64,000 nucleotides of DNA from Nakamurella multipartita DSM 44233 (GCF_000024365.1 NC_013235.1:372001-436000), one strand, 5' to 3'. Positions 8,206 through 17,733 are shown, numbered from the stretch's first letter. Notes: generated by a model from the sequence alone, not told the origin. Program-made: numbers and translations.

Positions 8206-8817
8206 ATGACGATCACCAGCACCGAGCCTTACACCGCCGCCACCACCGCAGCCCGCCAGGCCACCGAGCGGGGCGTCGACGCCTTCAAGAAGGGTGCGAA
8301 GTCCCTGACCGAGCAGACCACGAATGCGGCGGCGAGCCTGCCCACCGTCGACCTGACCAAGCCGGTCGCTCGGTACTTCGACTACATCCAGAAGTCGATC
8401 GACCTCAACCGCGAGTTCGCCACCCGTTGGGCCGAGCTGGTCACCTCGTTCTCCGGCCTGGTTCGGGAGCAGGCTGAGACGGCCGGTCACGTGGTGCGGG
8501 AGCAGACCGACGCGGTCGCCGATCTGACCGTGGAGCAGGCCGCCAAGGCCGACGAGCTGGCGCGTGAGCAGGCCGAGAAGGCCGAGCAGGTCCAGCGCGA
8601 GCAGGCCGAGCAGGCCGAGCAGGCCAAGCGCGATGAGGAGAAGGCGGCCAAGGCCGCCGAGCGCGCGGAGGCCAAGCGGGCCAAGGAGCAGGCGCGCGAG
8701 CCGTACGAGGGCCTGACCAAGGCCGAGCTGGCCGACAAGCTGGCCGAGCGGGATCTGCCCAAGTCCGGCACCGTGGAGGAGCTCATCGAGCGCCTCGTCG
8801 ACGCCGACAACCAGTAA
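8206..8817 (+). CDS. Phasin-like coiled-coil protein with C-terminal SAP-like domain
   Basis: A 203-residue protein with three visible parts. Residues about 1-95 form an amphipathic helical domain (VDAFKKGAKSLTEQ, YFDYIQKSIDLNREFATRWAEL) resembling phasin or apolipoprotein-like surface proteins. Residues about 96-165 are a long charged coiled coil built on an EQAEKAEQ pattern. Residues about 168-203 (LTKAELADKLAERDLPKSGTVEELIERL) match the SAP helix-extension-helix fold, commonly a DNA-binding module. The ATG at 8206 follows a strong GAAGGAG site. Plausible roles are a polyester-granule or membrane-surface protein, or a nucleoid-associated tether; the SAP tail favours a link between a surface and DNA, but this is inference. 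No polyhydroxyalkanoate genes are adjacent. Confidence 0.75.
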   Translation: MTITSTEPYTAATTAARQATERGVDAFKKGAKSLTEQTTNAAASLPTVDLTKPVARYFDYIQKSIDLNREFATRWAELVTSFSGLVREQAETAGHVVREQTDAVADLTVEQAAKADELAREQAEKAEQVQREQAEQAEQAKRDEEKAAKAAERAEAKRAKEQAREPYEGLTKAELADKLAERDLPKSGTVEELIERLVDADNQ

Positions 8818-8930
8818 TCCCTCTGCCGTCCGCGGCAGCATGACGACGCCGGACCCGGCCCTCGCGGCCAGGTCCGGCGTCGTTGTCGTTTCCCGGGAAG
8901 ATCGTCAGACCAGCCGGCCAGACCAGCCGG

Positions 8931-10031
8931 TCAGATCGGCCGGTGGGCGGCGATGATCGGGCACTGGAACGAGTCCAGTTCGCCTCGCAGGCCGACCCGA
9001 TTGAGGTACCGGATCACGATCCCGTAGGACGTGAGCAGGCTGGTCTCGGTGTACGTGACCCCACGCTGCTGGCAGAACTCGCGGATCGTGGTCCGGGCAT
9101 GGCGCAGATTCGGGCCGGGCATCGACGGGAACAGGTGGTGCTCGATCTGGTAGTTCAGGCCACCCATCGCAAAGGTGGTCAGGTGAGAGCCGGTGATGTT
9201 GCGCGACATCAGCACCTGACGGCGCAGGAAGTCGATCTTGGCCTCGGGCGGCAGGATCGGCATGCCCTTGTGGCTGGGGGCGAAGGTGCAGCCGAGATAG
9301 ACGCCCAGGACGGCCAGCTGCACGCCCAGGAACGCTGCGGCCATGCCAACCGGCAGGAAGATCAGCAGCACCGCGACGTAACCACCCATCCGGGCGGCCA
9401 TGAATCCCAACTCGGTCCATCGATGGGTGATCGGGCTGCGGCCCAGCACGGTCCGGAACCCCTGGACGTGCAGGTGCAATCCCTCGAACATCAGGATCGG
9501 GAAGAACCACCAACCCTGATGCGCCCGGAGGAAGGCCAGCACCCGGGAGCGAGGCACCGTCTCGGTCGGATAGAAGTGCAACACCGACGGATCGATGTCG
9601 GGATCCTTGCCGATCTGATTGGGCGCCAGGTGATGTCGCGTGTGCTTGCGCGCCCACCAGGTCGAACTCATCCCGCAGAACAGGCCGGCCACCACGCGGG
9701 CCAGGGTTTCGTTGCGTGGACCGGACCGCAGGATCTGCCGATGTGCGGCGTCGTGTCCGAGAAAGCCGAACTGGGCTAGCACCACGCCGAAGACAGCGGC
9801 GATGACGAGCTGCAGCCAGGATTCGCCGAGCAGGAAGAAGGCGCACCACACCCCGGCGAAGGCCGCCAGCAGCAGGCCGCCCTTGATCGCGTAGGCGGCG
9901 TACCGGCGCTCCATCAGGCCCTGGGCCTGCACCCGGCCCAGCAACTCGGCGTAGTCGGTGAGTACTCGTCGGGGTCGACGGGCGGCCGCCGAGACGGCGC
10001 GCTGCTCACGGGGAATGGATAAAGAGGTCAT
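8931..10031 (-). CDS. Membrane fatty acid desaturase
   Basis: A 366-residue acyl-lipid/acyl-CoA desaturase of the membrane di-iron family. The three histidine boxes are present: HDAAH (residues 93-97), HTRHH (130-134) and QIEHH followed by LFP (about residue 306). The QxxHH third box is typical of front-end (delta-5/6-like) desaturases; there is no fused cytochrome b5 domain, as usual in bacteria. Hydrophobic pairs lie at about 50-90 and 205-245. The start ATG at 10031 gives a short N-terminal tail before the first membrane helix. It is divergent from the VOC gene at 10227. It would introduce double bonds into membrane acyl chains, using an external electron donor not encoded here. Confidence 0.9.
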   Translation of the reverse strand: MTSLSIPREQRAVSAAARRPRRVLTDYAELLGRVQAQGLMERRYAAYAIKGGLLLAAFAGVWCAFFLLGESWLQLVIAAVFGVVLAQFGFLGHDAAHRQILRSGPRNETLARVVAGLFCGMSSTWWARKHTRHHLAPNQIGKDPDIDPSVLHFYPTETVPRSRVLAFLRAHQGWWFFPILMFEGLHLHVQGFRTVLGRSPITHRWTELGFMAARMGGYVAVLLIFLPVGMAAAFLGVQLAVLGVYLGCTFAPSHKGMPILPPEAKIDFLRRQVLMSRNITGSHLTTFAMGGLNYQIEHHLFPSMPGPNLRHARTTIREFCQQRGVTYTETSLLTSYGIVIRYLNRVGLRGELDSFQCPIIAAHRPI

Positions 10032-10226
10032 GTGGAGTCCAGACGGTCGCGGACCGAGAAGCGCAACTGGGCGGCGAGAGATTTCTCGCGGTGACGCGGC
10101 GGGGGCGGCGACACCGACCCCAAGGCCGGCTGTGGACATCAGCATCCCCAGGGTACCCCGACCGGATGGCGACCAACCGGGAGAAAGAACACCGGGCCGC
10201 GCTGCTCCGGCGGTATTTTCGGTCCC

Positions 10227-10607
10227 ATGGCCTGCCGGATCAGTGAGCTCGTCCTGGAATGCCGCGACCCCGAACTGCTGGCCCGGTTCTGGTGTGAGGT
10301 CCTGGACTTCGTGGTGCTTGACCGCCCGGGCGACGGGTCGGTGGAGATCGGGCCGCGGGAGGGCTTCGGCGGCCCGCAGCCGACGATCATCCTGAGCCCG
10401 ACCGACGATCCGCCGCGGGCGAAGTCCCGGCTGCATCTGGATGTGAACGCAACCGACCGCGATCAGGACGCGGAGCTGGCGCGGTTGTTGGCGCTGGGAG
10501 CTCGTCCGGCGGACGTGGGCCAGACCGGTCAGGAGTCCTGGCACGTCCTGGCCGATCCCGAGGGCAACGAGTTCTGCCTGCTGCGGACCCGCCTGAATCC
10601 GCTGTGA
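10227..10607 (+). CDS. VOC-family (glyoxalase-like) protein
   Basis: A 126-residue single vicinal-oxygen-chelate module of the Glyoxalase_6 type. Characteristic stretches are LVLECRDPELLARFWCEVLDF at the N-terminus (substrate-helix region), SRLHLDVNATDRD in the middle and the closing VLADPEGNEFCLL motif. Such small proteins bind a metal with one His and one Glu per half and act as dioxygenases, isomerases or resistance proteins; no specific activity can be assigned. It overlaps the HMG-CoA lyase gene by four bases (GTGA), so they are translated together. Confidence 0.8.
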   Translation: MACRISELVLECRDPELLARFWCEVLDFVVLDRPGDGSVEIGPREGFGGPQPTIILSPTDDPPRAKSRLHLDVNATDRDQDAELARLLALGARPADVGQTGQESWHVLADPEGNEFCLLRTRLNPL

Positions 10608-11551
10608 CCGGGGCGCCGCTGCCGCAGCAGGTCGCGTTGCCCGGCCTGCCGAGCGCCATCAGCATCTGCGAGGTCGGCCCCCGGGACGGCTTGCAGAACG
10701 AGAAGTCGATTATGCCGGTGGATGTCAAACTGGAGTTCATCCGCCGGTTGGTGGCCGCCGGGCATCGGCTGATCGAGGTGACCAGCCTGGTGCACCCGCG
10801 CTGGGTGCCGCAACTGGCCGACGCCGAGCAGCTGATCGGCGCCCTCGAGCGGCAGCCGGGGGTGCGGTACCCGGTACTGGTGCCCAATCTGCGGGGTTAC
10901 CGCCGCGCGGCCGAGCTGGGACTGACCGACATCGCCATTTTCGGCAGCGCGACCGAGACCTTCGCCCGGCGCAACCTCAACCGCGGCGTCGAGGAGTCGC
11001 TCGCCATGTTCGAACCGGTCGTGGCCGCCGCCCGGGCGGACGGCGGCCGGGTGCGGGCGTACCTGTCGATGTGCTTCGGCGACCCCTGGGAAGGGCCGGT
11101 GCCGCTGGATCAGGTGGTGGGGGTGGCCGTACGCATGATGGACATGGGCTGTGACGAGCTGTCCCTGGGCGACACCATCGGCGTGGCCACGCCCGGGCAC
11201 GTCGCGGCCCTGATCGGCTGGCTGGCCGCGGCCGGAGTGGGGGCGGACCGGCTCGCGGTGCACTTCCATGACACCTACGGGCAGGCCCTGGCCAACACCC
11301 TGACGGCGCTGGGCCAGGGGATCACCGTCGTCGATGCATCGGCCGGCGGGCTCGGGGGCTGTCCCTACGCGCGCAGTGCCACCGGCAACCTGGCCACCGA
11401 GGATCTGCTCTGGCAGCTGGCCGGGCTCGGCATCGACACCGGGGTCGACCTGACCGCCGTCGTCGAGACGAGTCGCTGGATGGCGCAGCAGCTCGGGCGG
11501 CCCAGCCCGTCCCGGGTGGTGCGGGCCCTGACCGGGGACGCCGCCGGGTGA
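10604..11551 (+). CDS. mvaB: Hydroxymethylglutaryl-CoA lyase
   Basis: A 315-residue DRE-TIM metallolyase that cleaves HMG-CoA to acetyl-CoA and acetoacetate, the last step of leucine breakdown. The family signatures are clear: EVGPRDGLQNE at about residues 24-34 (the catalytic DRE-type motif), HFHDTYGQALAN with metal-binding His residues at about 214-225, and the Cys-bearing loop AGGLGGCPYARSATGN. The GTG start at 10604 overlaps the preceding VOC gene. No other leucine-degradation genes (acyl-CoA carboxylase, isovaleryl-CoA dehydrogenase) are in the window, so the enzyme is separated from its usual partners. Confidence 0.92.
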   Translation: MTGAPLPQQVALPGLPSAISICEVGPRDGLQNEKSIMPVDVKLEFIRRLVAAGHRLIEVTSLVHPRWVPQLADAEQLIGALERQPGVRYPVLVPNLRGYRRAAELGLTDIAIFGSATETFARRNLNRGVEESLAMFEPVVAAARADGGRVRAYLSMCFGDPWEGPVPLDQVVGVAVRMMDMGCDELSLGDTIGVATPGHVAALIGWLAAAGVGADRLAVHFHDTYGQALANTLTALGQGITVVDASAGGLGGCPYARSATGNLATEDLLWQLAGLGIDTGVDLTAVVETSRWMAQQLGRPSPSRVVRALTGDAAG

Positions 11552-11581
11552 TCCGGCCGGCCGCGAGGTCGAGTCCAGCCG

Positions 11582-12190
11582 TCAACCGGACAGGTCGAGC
11601 CGCATGATGGCGCGATCGGGCGTGGGCCGGCCGACGATCGTGAATCCAAGCCGGGTGAACGTGGCCTCCCGCCCGACGTGAGCCCATTCGGGGCGGCGGC
11701 GGGTGCTGGAGCTGACCGGCCAGGCCTCGACGGCCGATGCGCCCTGTCGCCGGGCGAGGTCGACGGCGGCGCGGATGAGCGGCAGCGCGACCCGGCCGCG
11801 AGCGTCCCGGGCCACGAAGAGGCAGGCCACCAGCCACACCTGGTCGTCGTCCGCGCGGGGGATGAGCGTCAGCGGCCGGCTGCGTCCGCGTGCGGCCGCC
11901 CGGTAGCGGGCCCGCGGGCCGCACGCGCACCAGCCGACGGGTTCGTCGTTGAGCGCGGCCAGCACCCCCATCGGGCCCCGGGCCGCCATCGCCTCGAAGT
12001 GTCGCCGGTTTCCGCCGCCGTACCAGCCGGCGGCGAACGCCGGGCCCGAGCGGCAGAAGGCCATGCACCAGCAGTGGCGGGTCGACCGCTCGGTCGCGAA
12101 GAGCCGGTCCAGTGCCGCCAGGTTGTCCGGGCCGACATCAGCCATGTCCAGATCGGCGTCGTCCGGATCGGCCCTGTCCAGATCGACCAT
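11582..12190 (-). CDS. GNAT-family N-acetyltransferase
   Basis: A 202-residue protein with GNAT features: an LVACLFVARDARGRVALPLI strand-helix (about residues 119-138) equivalent to the acetyl-CoA-binding motif A, VEAWPV, and a closing FTRLGFTIVGRP strand. The N-terminal half has CWCMAF and a Cys-rich GWCACGPRARY segment. The first 20 residues are an acidic D/A/L repeat (DLDRADPDDADLDMADV) encoded by an imperfect short DNA repeat that continues upstream of the start. The substrate is unknown. It converges with HMG-CoA lyase and is divergent from SQR. Confidence 0.75.
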   Translation of the reverse strand: MVDLDRADPDDADLDMADVGPDNLAALDRLFATERSTRHCWCMAFCRSGPAFAAGWYGGGNRRHFEAMAARGPMGVLAALNDEPVGWCACGPRARYRAAARGRSRPLTLIPRADDDQVWLVACLFVARDARGRVALPLIRAAVDLARRQGASAVEAWPVSSSTRRRPEWAHVGREATFTRLGFTIVGRPTPDRAIMRLDLSG

Positions 12191-12357
12191 GTCTCAGTCG
12201 GCCAGATCGGCATCGGCCATGGCGCATCCCGTTCTGACGGTGGCGGCGGACAGCAGCGCAGTGGCGCCCACCGTACTCGCACCCGGACTCGCGTCCGAGG
12301 GGACGGATCCGCGTCGAGATCGGGACCTTCGGCCATGGTGCACCGAATGCGACCTCA

Positions 12358-12373
12358 ATACCCTCCTGGGTAT
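12358..12373. promoter_or_regulatory. CstR/CsoR-type operator upstream of SQR
   Basis: The sequence ATACCCTCCTGGGTAT is a perfect 6+4+6 dyad. It ends 34 bp before the GTG of the SQR gene. The same ATACCC-N4-GGGTAT pattern recurs at 17762-17777 and 17887-17902, also just upstream of sulfur genes. Confidence 0.75.
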
Positions 12374-12407
12374 AGGTCGATGCGGCGTCGGGGCGAAGGA
12401 GCGGGTC

Positions 12408-13643
12408 GTGAACAGGTTGCTGGTGCTCGGCGGGGGGACTGCCGGGACGATGATCGTGAACAAGTTGCGGCGCAAGCTGGACCGGTCGGCATGGGACATC
12501 ACCATCATCGATCAGGACGACCGGCACCACTACCAGCCCGGCTACCTGTTCCTGCCGTTCGGCTCGGCCACGCCGGAGCAGGTGACCCGGTCGCGGCACG
12601 CGTTCCTGCCCGACGGAGTGAATTTCGTGATCGGCGAGATCGACGCGATCGACGCCGGCGGCAACGTGGTCACCCTGGCCGACGGACGGGCCTTGCCGTA
12701 CGACTATCTGGTCATCGCCACCGGAGTCACCCCGCGCCCGGACCAGACCCCCGGGATGCTGGGTGACCACTGGCGCACCTCGGTCTTCGACTTCTACAGC
12801 CTGGAGGGCGCCCAGGCCCTGGCGAAAGCGCTGGCCGAATTCGGCGGCGGTCGCTTCGTCGTACACATCACCGATCTGCCCATCAAGTGCCCGGTCGCAC
12901 CGCTGGAGTTCACCTTCCTGGCCGACGACTACTTCCGCCGCCGCGGGATCCGCGACGACGTCGAGATGGTCTACGTCACGCCCCTGTCGGGTGCCTTCAC
13001 CAAACCGATCTCCTCCCGGCGGCTCGGCAGCATGCTGTCGGACCGGGGCGTGCGGGTGGAGACCGACTTCCTCGTCGAATCCGTCGACGGGCCGGCCAGG
13101 AAACTGATCTCCTACGACGAACGCGAGATACCGTTCGACCTGCTGGTCACGATCCCCCTGAACATGGGCGCCGAGTTCATCGCCCGGTCCGGGCTGGGTG
13201 ACGAGCTCAACTACGTACCGGTCGACAAGCACACGCTGCGCTCGGCCGCCCACCCGAACATCTTCGCGGTCGGTGACGCTTCGAACATCCCGGCGTCCAA
13301 GGCCGGATCGGTCGCACACTTCTCGGTCGAAATCTTCTGCGAGAACTTCCTCGATCTGATCGCCGGGAAGCCGATGCGGGGCTCGTTCGACGGTCACGCC
13401 AACTGTTTCATCGAGTCGGGCAACGGCAAGGGGCTGCTGATCGATTTCAACTACGACACCGAGCCGCTGACCGGAAAGTACCCGGTCCCGTTCGTCGGTC
13501 CGTTCAGCCTGCTGGAGGAGACCCGCGCGAACCACCTGGGCAAGCTCGCGTTCCGCTGGATGTACTGGAATGTGTTGCTGCCGGGCAAGCCGTTGCCGCT
13601 GCCGGCCCACATGTCCATGGCCGGCAAGCATGTCGACTCGTAG
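12408..13643 (+). CDS. sqr: Sulfide:quinone oxidoreductase-like flavoprotein
   Basis: A 411-residue two-dinucleotide-fold flavoprotein of the SQR family, which oxidises sulfide to persulfide/polysulfide and passes electrons to quinone at the membrane. It begins LLVLGGGTAGTMIVNKL (FAD fold) and has YDYLVIATGVTPRP, then DLPIKCPVAP with Cys161, the redox cysteine conserved in this family. Further on are NIFAVGDASNIPASKAGSVAHF and a C-terminal amphipathic tail typical of membrane attachment. The GTG at 12408 follows a GAAGGAG site; a longer open frame exists upstream but would run through the operator. DsrC and DsrE genes follow directly, so it is the first gene of a three-gene sulfur operon. Confidence 0.85.
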   Translation: MNRLLVLGGGTAGTMIVNKLRRKLDRSAWDITIIDQDDRHHYQPGYLFLPFGSATPEQVTRSRHAFLPDGVNFVIGEIDAIDAGGNVVTLADGRALPYDYLVIATGVTPRPDQTPGMLGDHWRTSVFDFYSLEGAQALAKALAEFGGGRFVVHITDLPIKCPVAPLEFTFLADDYFRRRGIRDDVEMVYVTPLSGAFTKPISSRRLGSMLSDRGVRVETDFLVESVDGPARKLISYDEREIPFDLLVTIPLNMGAEFIARSGLGDELNYVPVDKHTLRSAAHPNIFAVGDASNIPASKAGSVAHFSVEIFCENFLDLIAGKPMRGSFDGHANCFIESGNGKGLLIDFNYDTEPLTGKYPVPFVGPFSLLEETRANHLGKLAFRWMYWNVLLPGKPLPLPAHMSMAGKHVDS

Positions 13644-13678
13644 CGTCCACGCACCCCGAATATCGAAGGAGAACAACG

Positions 13679-13993
13679 ATGCCCGTGACCACGGTGGGTG
13701 GCCGGACCATCCACGTCAACGACGAGGGCTTCCTGACCGACCCGAACGAATGGAGCCCGGCCCTGGGTCAGATCCTGGCCCACCAGATCGGCATCGAGCT
13801 CGGCGATGTGCACTGGAAGGCGATCAACTTCCTGCGCAGCGACTATGCGGGCCAGGGCGAGACACCGACGATTCGGCGGGTCGCCACGGCGGGTGGAATC
13901 CCGGTGAAGGAACTGTTCAAGCTCTTCCCGCAGAAACCGGCCAAGAAGATGGCCTACATCGCCGGCCTGCCCAAGCCGCAGGGCTGTGTCTGA
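13679..13993 (+). CDS. DsrC/TusE-family sulfur carrier
   Basis: A 104-residue DsrC/TusE-like protein that carries sulfur as a persulfide on its C-terminal arm. It contains the conserved DEGFLTDPNEWSP segment (about residues 15-27) and ends GLPKPQGCV, with the penultimate cysteine (CysA) of the family. The second arm cysteine of true DsrC, about eleven residues upstream, is absent (the stretch reads MAYIAGLP), as in TusE and related carriers. It therefore probably accepts or hands over a persulfide rather than forming the DsrC trisulfide. No dsrAB genes are present. It lies between SQR and DsrE behind an AAGGAGA site. Confidence 0.88.
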   Translation: MPVTTVGGRTIHVNDEGFLTDPNEWSPALGQILAHQIGIELGDVHWKAINFLRSDYAGQGETPTIRRVATAGGIPVKELFKLFPQKPAKKMAYIAGLPKPQGCV

Positions 13994-14033
13994 CCCGCCC
14001 GATCCGCCGCCATCACGCTTGAGAGGAGTTCCG

Positions 14034-14549
14034 ATGACCGACGTCGTCGACACCGCCGCCGCGATCGTCCCGCAGTTCGACACCGAGGCAAGCGGGCGCA
14101 AGCTCGCCATCATCTGTTCCAAGGGCACGCTGGACATGGCCTATCCGGGTCTGGTCCTGGCCAACGCCGCGTTGGGCGAAGGCATCGAAACCCATTTGTT
14201 CTTCACCTTCTGGGGTTTCGAGATGATCAACAAGAAGACCATGGACCACCTGCAGTTCACCGTGCTGGGCAACCCCGCGACCCACCTGCCGCAGGGGCTC
14301 GGCGGGTTGCCGTGGATGACGGCGATGGCCACCTCGAAGATGAAGAAGTCGATCGCCGAGGTCGGCGTTCCCGAGGTGCCGGACTTCCTCGACCAGATCG
14401 TCGCGTCCGGTGGTCATCTGTGGGCCTGCCGCATGTCGGCGGACATGAACCACCTGACCAAGGACGACCTGTACGACGAGGTCGAAGGCATCATCAGCGC
14501 ATCGGACTTCATCGAGATGACCGAGGGCGCCCAGTTGCTGTTCATCTGA
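14034..14549 (+). CDS. DsrE-family sulfurtransferase-like protein
   Basis: A 171-residue DsrE/DsrF/DsrH-like protein. It opens with LAIICSKGTLDMAYPGLVLANAA (a Rossmann-like half), contains LFFTFWGFEMINKK and ends with VEGIISASDFIEMTEGAQLLFI. The WACRMSAD segment holds the Cys expected to bear the persulfide, in the position used by DsrE2-type proteins. Together with SQR and DsrC it suggests a relay in which SQR-generated sulfane sulfur is passed between carriers. The ATG at 14034 follows a GAGAGGAG site. It closes the operon; the downstream ABC genes are in the same direction but 85 bp away. Confidence 0.85.
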   Translation: MTDVVDTAAAIVPQFDTEASGRKLAIICSKGTLDMAYPGLVLANAALGEGIETHLFFTFWGFEMINKKTMDHLQFTVLGNPATHLPQGLGGLPWMTAMATSKMKKSIAEVGVPEVPDFLDQIVASGGHLWACRMSADMNHLTKDDLYDEVEGIISASDFIEMTEGAQLLFI

Positions 14550-14634
14550 CCACTGATCCGGGCGCCGGACCCCTGCCGGAGGCCGGGTCTTTCGGCTCTG
14601 GCCGCTCGCCGCGGTGACGGCGGACCGTTCAGGT

Positions 14635-15546
14635 ATGGGTGAGGAAGCGATTGTTCGCACCATGGGCCTGGGCAAGTCGTTCGGCTCGACGGTGGCGCTG
14701 CGGGATGTCGACCTGACCATCGGCCGAGGTGAGGTCTTCGGGTATCTGGGGCCCAACGGCGCCGGGAAGACGACCACCCTTCGGTTATTGCTGGGCATGC
14801 TGCGCCCGACGACCGGCCGGGCCAGCGTGCTCGGGCTCGACGCCTGGCGGGACGCGGTCGCGGTGCATCGCCGGGTCGGCTACCTGCCGGGTGAACCGGC
14901 GCTGTACGGCAAGCTCAGCGGCCGTCAGCACGTGGCGTATTTCGGCCACCTGCGCGGCGCCGCGAACGACCGACGGGCGCTGAGCCTGGCCGATCGGCTG
15001 GACCTGGATCTGGATCGGCCGGCGCACGAGCTGTCCAAGGGCAACCGGCAGAAGCTGGCCGTGGTCCTGGCCCTGATGTCCGGGCCCGAGCTGCTGGTCC
15101 TGGATGAACCGACCAGCGGGCTGGACCCGATCGTGCAGCAGGAGTTCTACGCGTTGCTGCGAGAGCAGACGGACACCGGCGGCAGCGTGCTGCTGTCCTC
15201 GCACGTGCTCGGCGAGGTGCAGCGGGTGGCCGACCGGATCGGAGTGGTCCGATCGGGCCGGCTGATCGCGGTCGAGCGGATGGCCGACCTTCGCGAGAAA
15301 TCCCTGCACCACGTCGGCGCCCGATTCGCCGACGACGTCAACGCGGCTGAATTCGCGGCCGTGCCTGGGGTGCGCGATCTGGCCGTCACCGGGCGGGTGA
15401 TGACCTGCAGCGCCCCGCAGGCCGCCCTGGACGGCCTGCTCAAGCGGATCACCCGCCACCCGGTGGTCGATCTGGACTGCGCCGAGGCCGAGCTGGAGGA
15501 GACATTCCTGGCCTACTACGGGACCGGTGAGCACCATGCTGCATAA
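14635..15546 (+). CDS. ABC transporter ATP-binding protein
   Basis: A 303-residue ATPase of the drug/antibiotic exporter (CcmA/DrrA-like) type. Walker A is GPNGAGKTTT near residues 39-48, the signature is LSKGNRQKL (a variant of LSGGQ), Walker B is LLVLDEPTSGLD and the H-loop is LSSHVLGEV. The C-terminal 85 residues form the extra domain seen in exporters of this class. The ATG at 14635 is chosen; an in-frame GTG at 14614 would add seven residues and neither has a strong ribosome site. It overlaps the permease gene, so the two make one ABC-2 exporter. The substrate is unknown. Confidence 0.85.
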   Translation: MGEEAIVRTMGLGKSFGSTVALRDVDLTIGRGEVFGYLGPNGAGKTTTLRLLLGMLRPTTGRASVLGLDAWRDAVAVHRRVGYLPGEPALYGKLSGRQHVAYFGHLRGAANDRRALSLADRLDLDLDRPAHELSKGNRQKLAVVLALMSGPELLVLDEPTSGLDPIVQQEFYALLREQTDTGGSVLLSSHVLGEVQRVADRIGVVRSGRLIAVERMADLREKSLHHVGARFADDVNAAEFAAVPGVRDLAVTGRVMTCSAPQAALDGLLKRITRHPVVDLDCAEAELEETFLAYYGTGEHHAA

Positions 15547-16336
15547 CGTGGCGACCAAGACGCTGTTCGATCAGCGCCGGACCCTGCTGGCCTGGACGAT
15601 CAGTCTGGCCCTGTTGGTCGGGATGTATGTGGCCATCTGGCCCAGCATCCGGGATCAGCCGGCGATGACCGACTTCCTCAACAGCATGCCGCCGGCGATC
15701 CGGTCGATGTTCGCCATGTCCGGGGCCGACATGAGCACGCCGATCGGCTACGTCAAGATCGAGATGCTGTCCCTGATGGCGCCTTTGCTGGTGCTGCTGT
15801 ACGCGGTGAGCACGGGCGCGGCGGCCGTGGCCGGCGAGGAGGACCGGCACACCCTGGACCTGTTGCTGGCCAACCCGGTCAGCCGCAGCCGGGTGGTGCT
15901 GGACAAGTTGCTGGCGATGACGGTCGGGATCGTGCTGCTGGCCGGGGCCACCGCGGTGGCGCTGATGGTGATCAGCCCACTGGCCGACATGAGCCTGCCG
16001 ACCGGACCGATCGTGGCCGCCATGGTCCACCTGGCCCTGCTCGGCCTGGTGTTCGGCACCCTGGCCACCGCGGTCGGCGCGGCCACCGGAAATCTCACCG
16101 CGGCCCGAGCGGTGCCCGCCGTCACCGCCGTGATCGCCTATGTCGTCAACGGTCTCGGCCCGCAGGTCTCCTGGCTGGCGCCGGCGCAGAAGTTCTCGCC
16201 GTTCTACCAGTACACCGGCCACGATCCTCTGCTCAACGGCCTGTCCGTGCCCGCAGTGCTGATCGCCCTGGCCACCGCGGCCGTCCTGGCCGAGATCGCC
16301 GTCGCCGGGTTCCGGCGCCGCGACGTGGCCGCGTGA
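15536..16336 (+). CDS. ABC-2 type transporter permease
   Basis: A 266-residue integral membrane protein with six predicted membrane segments (for example LLAWTISLALLVGMYVAIW, MLSLMAPLLVLLYAVSTGA, MTVGIVLLAGATAVALMVIS, AAMVHLALLGLVFGTLATAV and VLIALATAAVLAEIAVAGF). The segment AGEEDRHTLDLLLANPVSR before the third helix is typical of ABC-2 permeases paired with DrrA-like ATPases. The ATG at 15536 overlaps the ATPase gene by 11 bp; an in-frame GTG at 15527 is the alternative. It converges with the Cys-rich gene at 16368. Confidence 0.85.
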   Translation: MLHNVATKTLFDQRRTLLAWTISLALLVGMYVAIWPSIRDQPAMTDFLNSMPPAIRSMFAMSGADMSTPIGYVKIEMLSLMAPLLVLLYAVSTGAAAVAGEEDRHTLDLLLANPVSRSRVVLDKLLAMTVGIVLLAGATAVALMVISPLADMSLPTGPIVAAMVHLALLGLVFGTLATAVGAATGNLTAARAVPAVTAVIAYVVNGLGPQVSWLAPAQKFSPFYQYTGHDPLLNGLSVPAVLIALATAAVLAEIAVAGFRRRDVAA

Positions 16337-16367
16337 ACCACCGGACCCGGGTCGAACCGCACTCCGA

Positions 16368-16538
16368 TCAGCGCCCGAACAGCCGGGAGAGCATCGAGCG
16401 GCTCTCGGCGGATCGCTCGGTGGGGGAGCAGCTGCAGCGCTGGTGCGCGGGCACGCCGGCCAGCACCTGATCGACATGCTTGCCGCATCCGGTGTAGCTG
16501 GCCTTGCCGCAAGTGCGGCAGGTGGCAGGACTGCACAT
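16368..16538 (-). CDS. Cys-rich mini-protein (zinc-ribbon-like)
   Basis: A 56-residue protein with seven cysteines within the first 41 residues (pattern CSPATCRTCGKASYTGCGKH followed by QRCSC). This matches a small actinobacterial family that starts with a CxxxCxxCGK motif and probably folds around a metal or undergoes thiol chemistry; no activity is known. The ATG at 16538 has a purine-rich AAGGCGAGAA site. It lies 84 bp downstream of the CstR-type gene in the same direction, at the end of the thioredoxin-DUF302-CstR operon, so it may be a regulon member. Confidence 0.65.
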   Translation of the reverse strand: MCSPATCRTCGKASYTGCGKHVDQVLAGVPAHQRCSCSPTERSAESRSMLSRLFGR

Positions 16539-16622
16539 CAGTTCTCGCCTTTCGAGGTGGGGATGGTGATCGTCGGCCCGCGCTGGATCGCCGTCGCGCA
16601 CGTCAGCGCCGACGGTGGCCGC

Positions 16623-17733
<1,111 letters not shown>

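Noticed and set aside
12138-13676. 512-codon minus-strand frame opposite the SQR gene
   Set aside because: Composition (His, Arg, Gly-rich) and lack of motifs mark it as a shadow.
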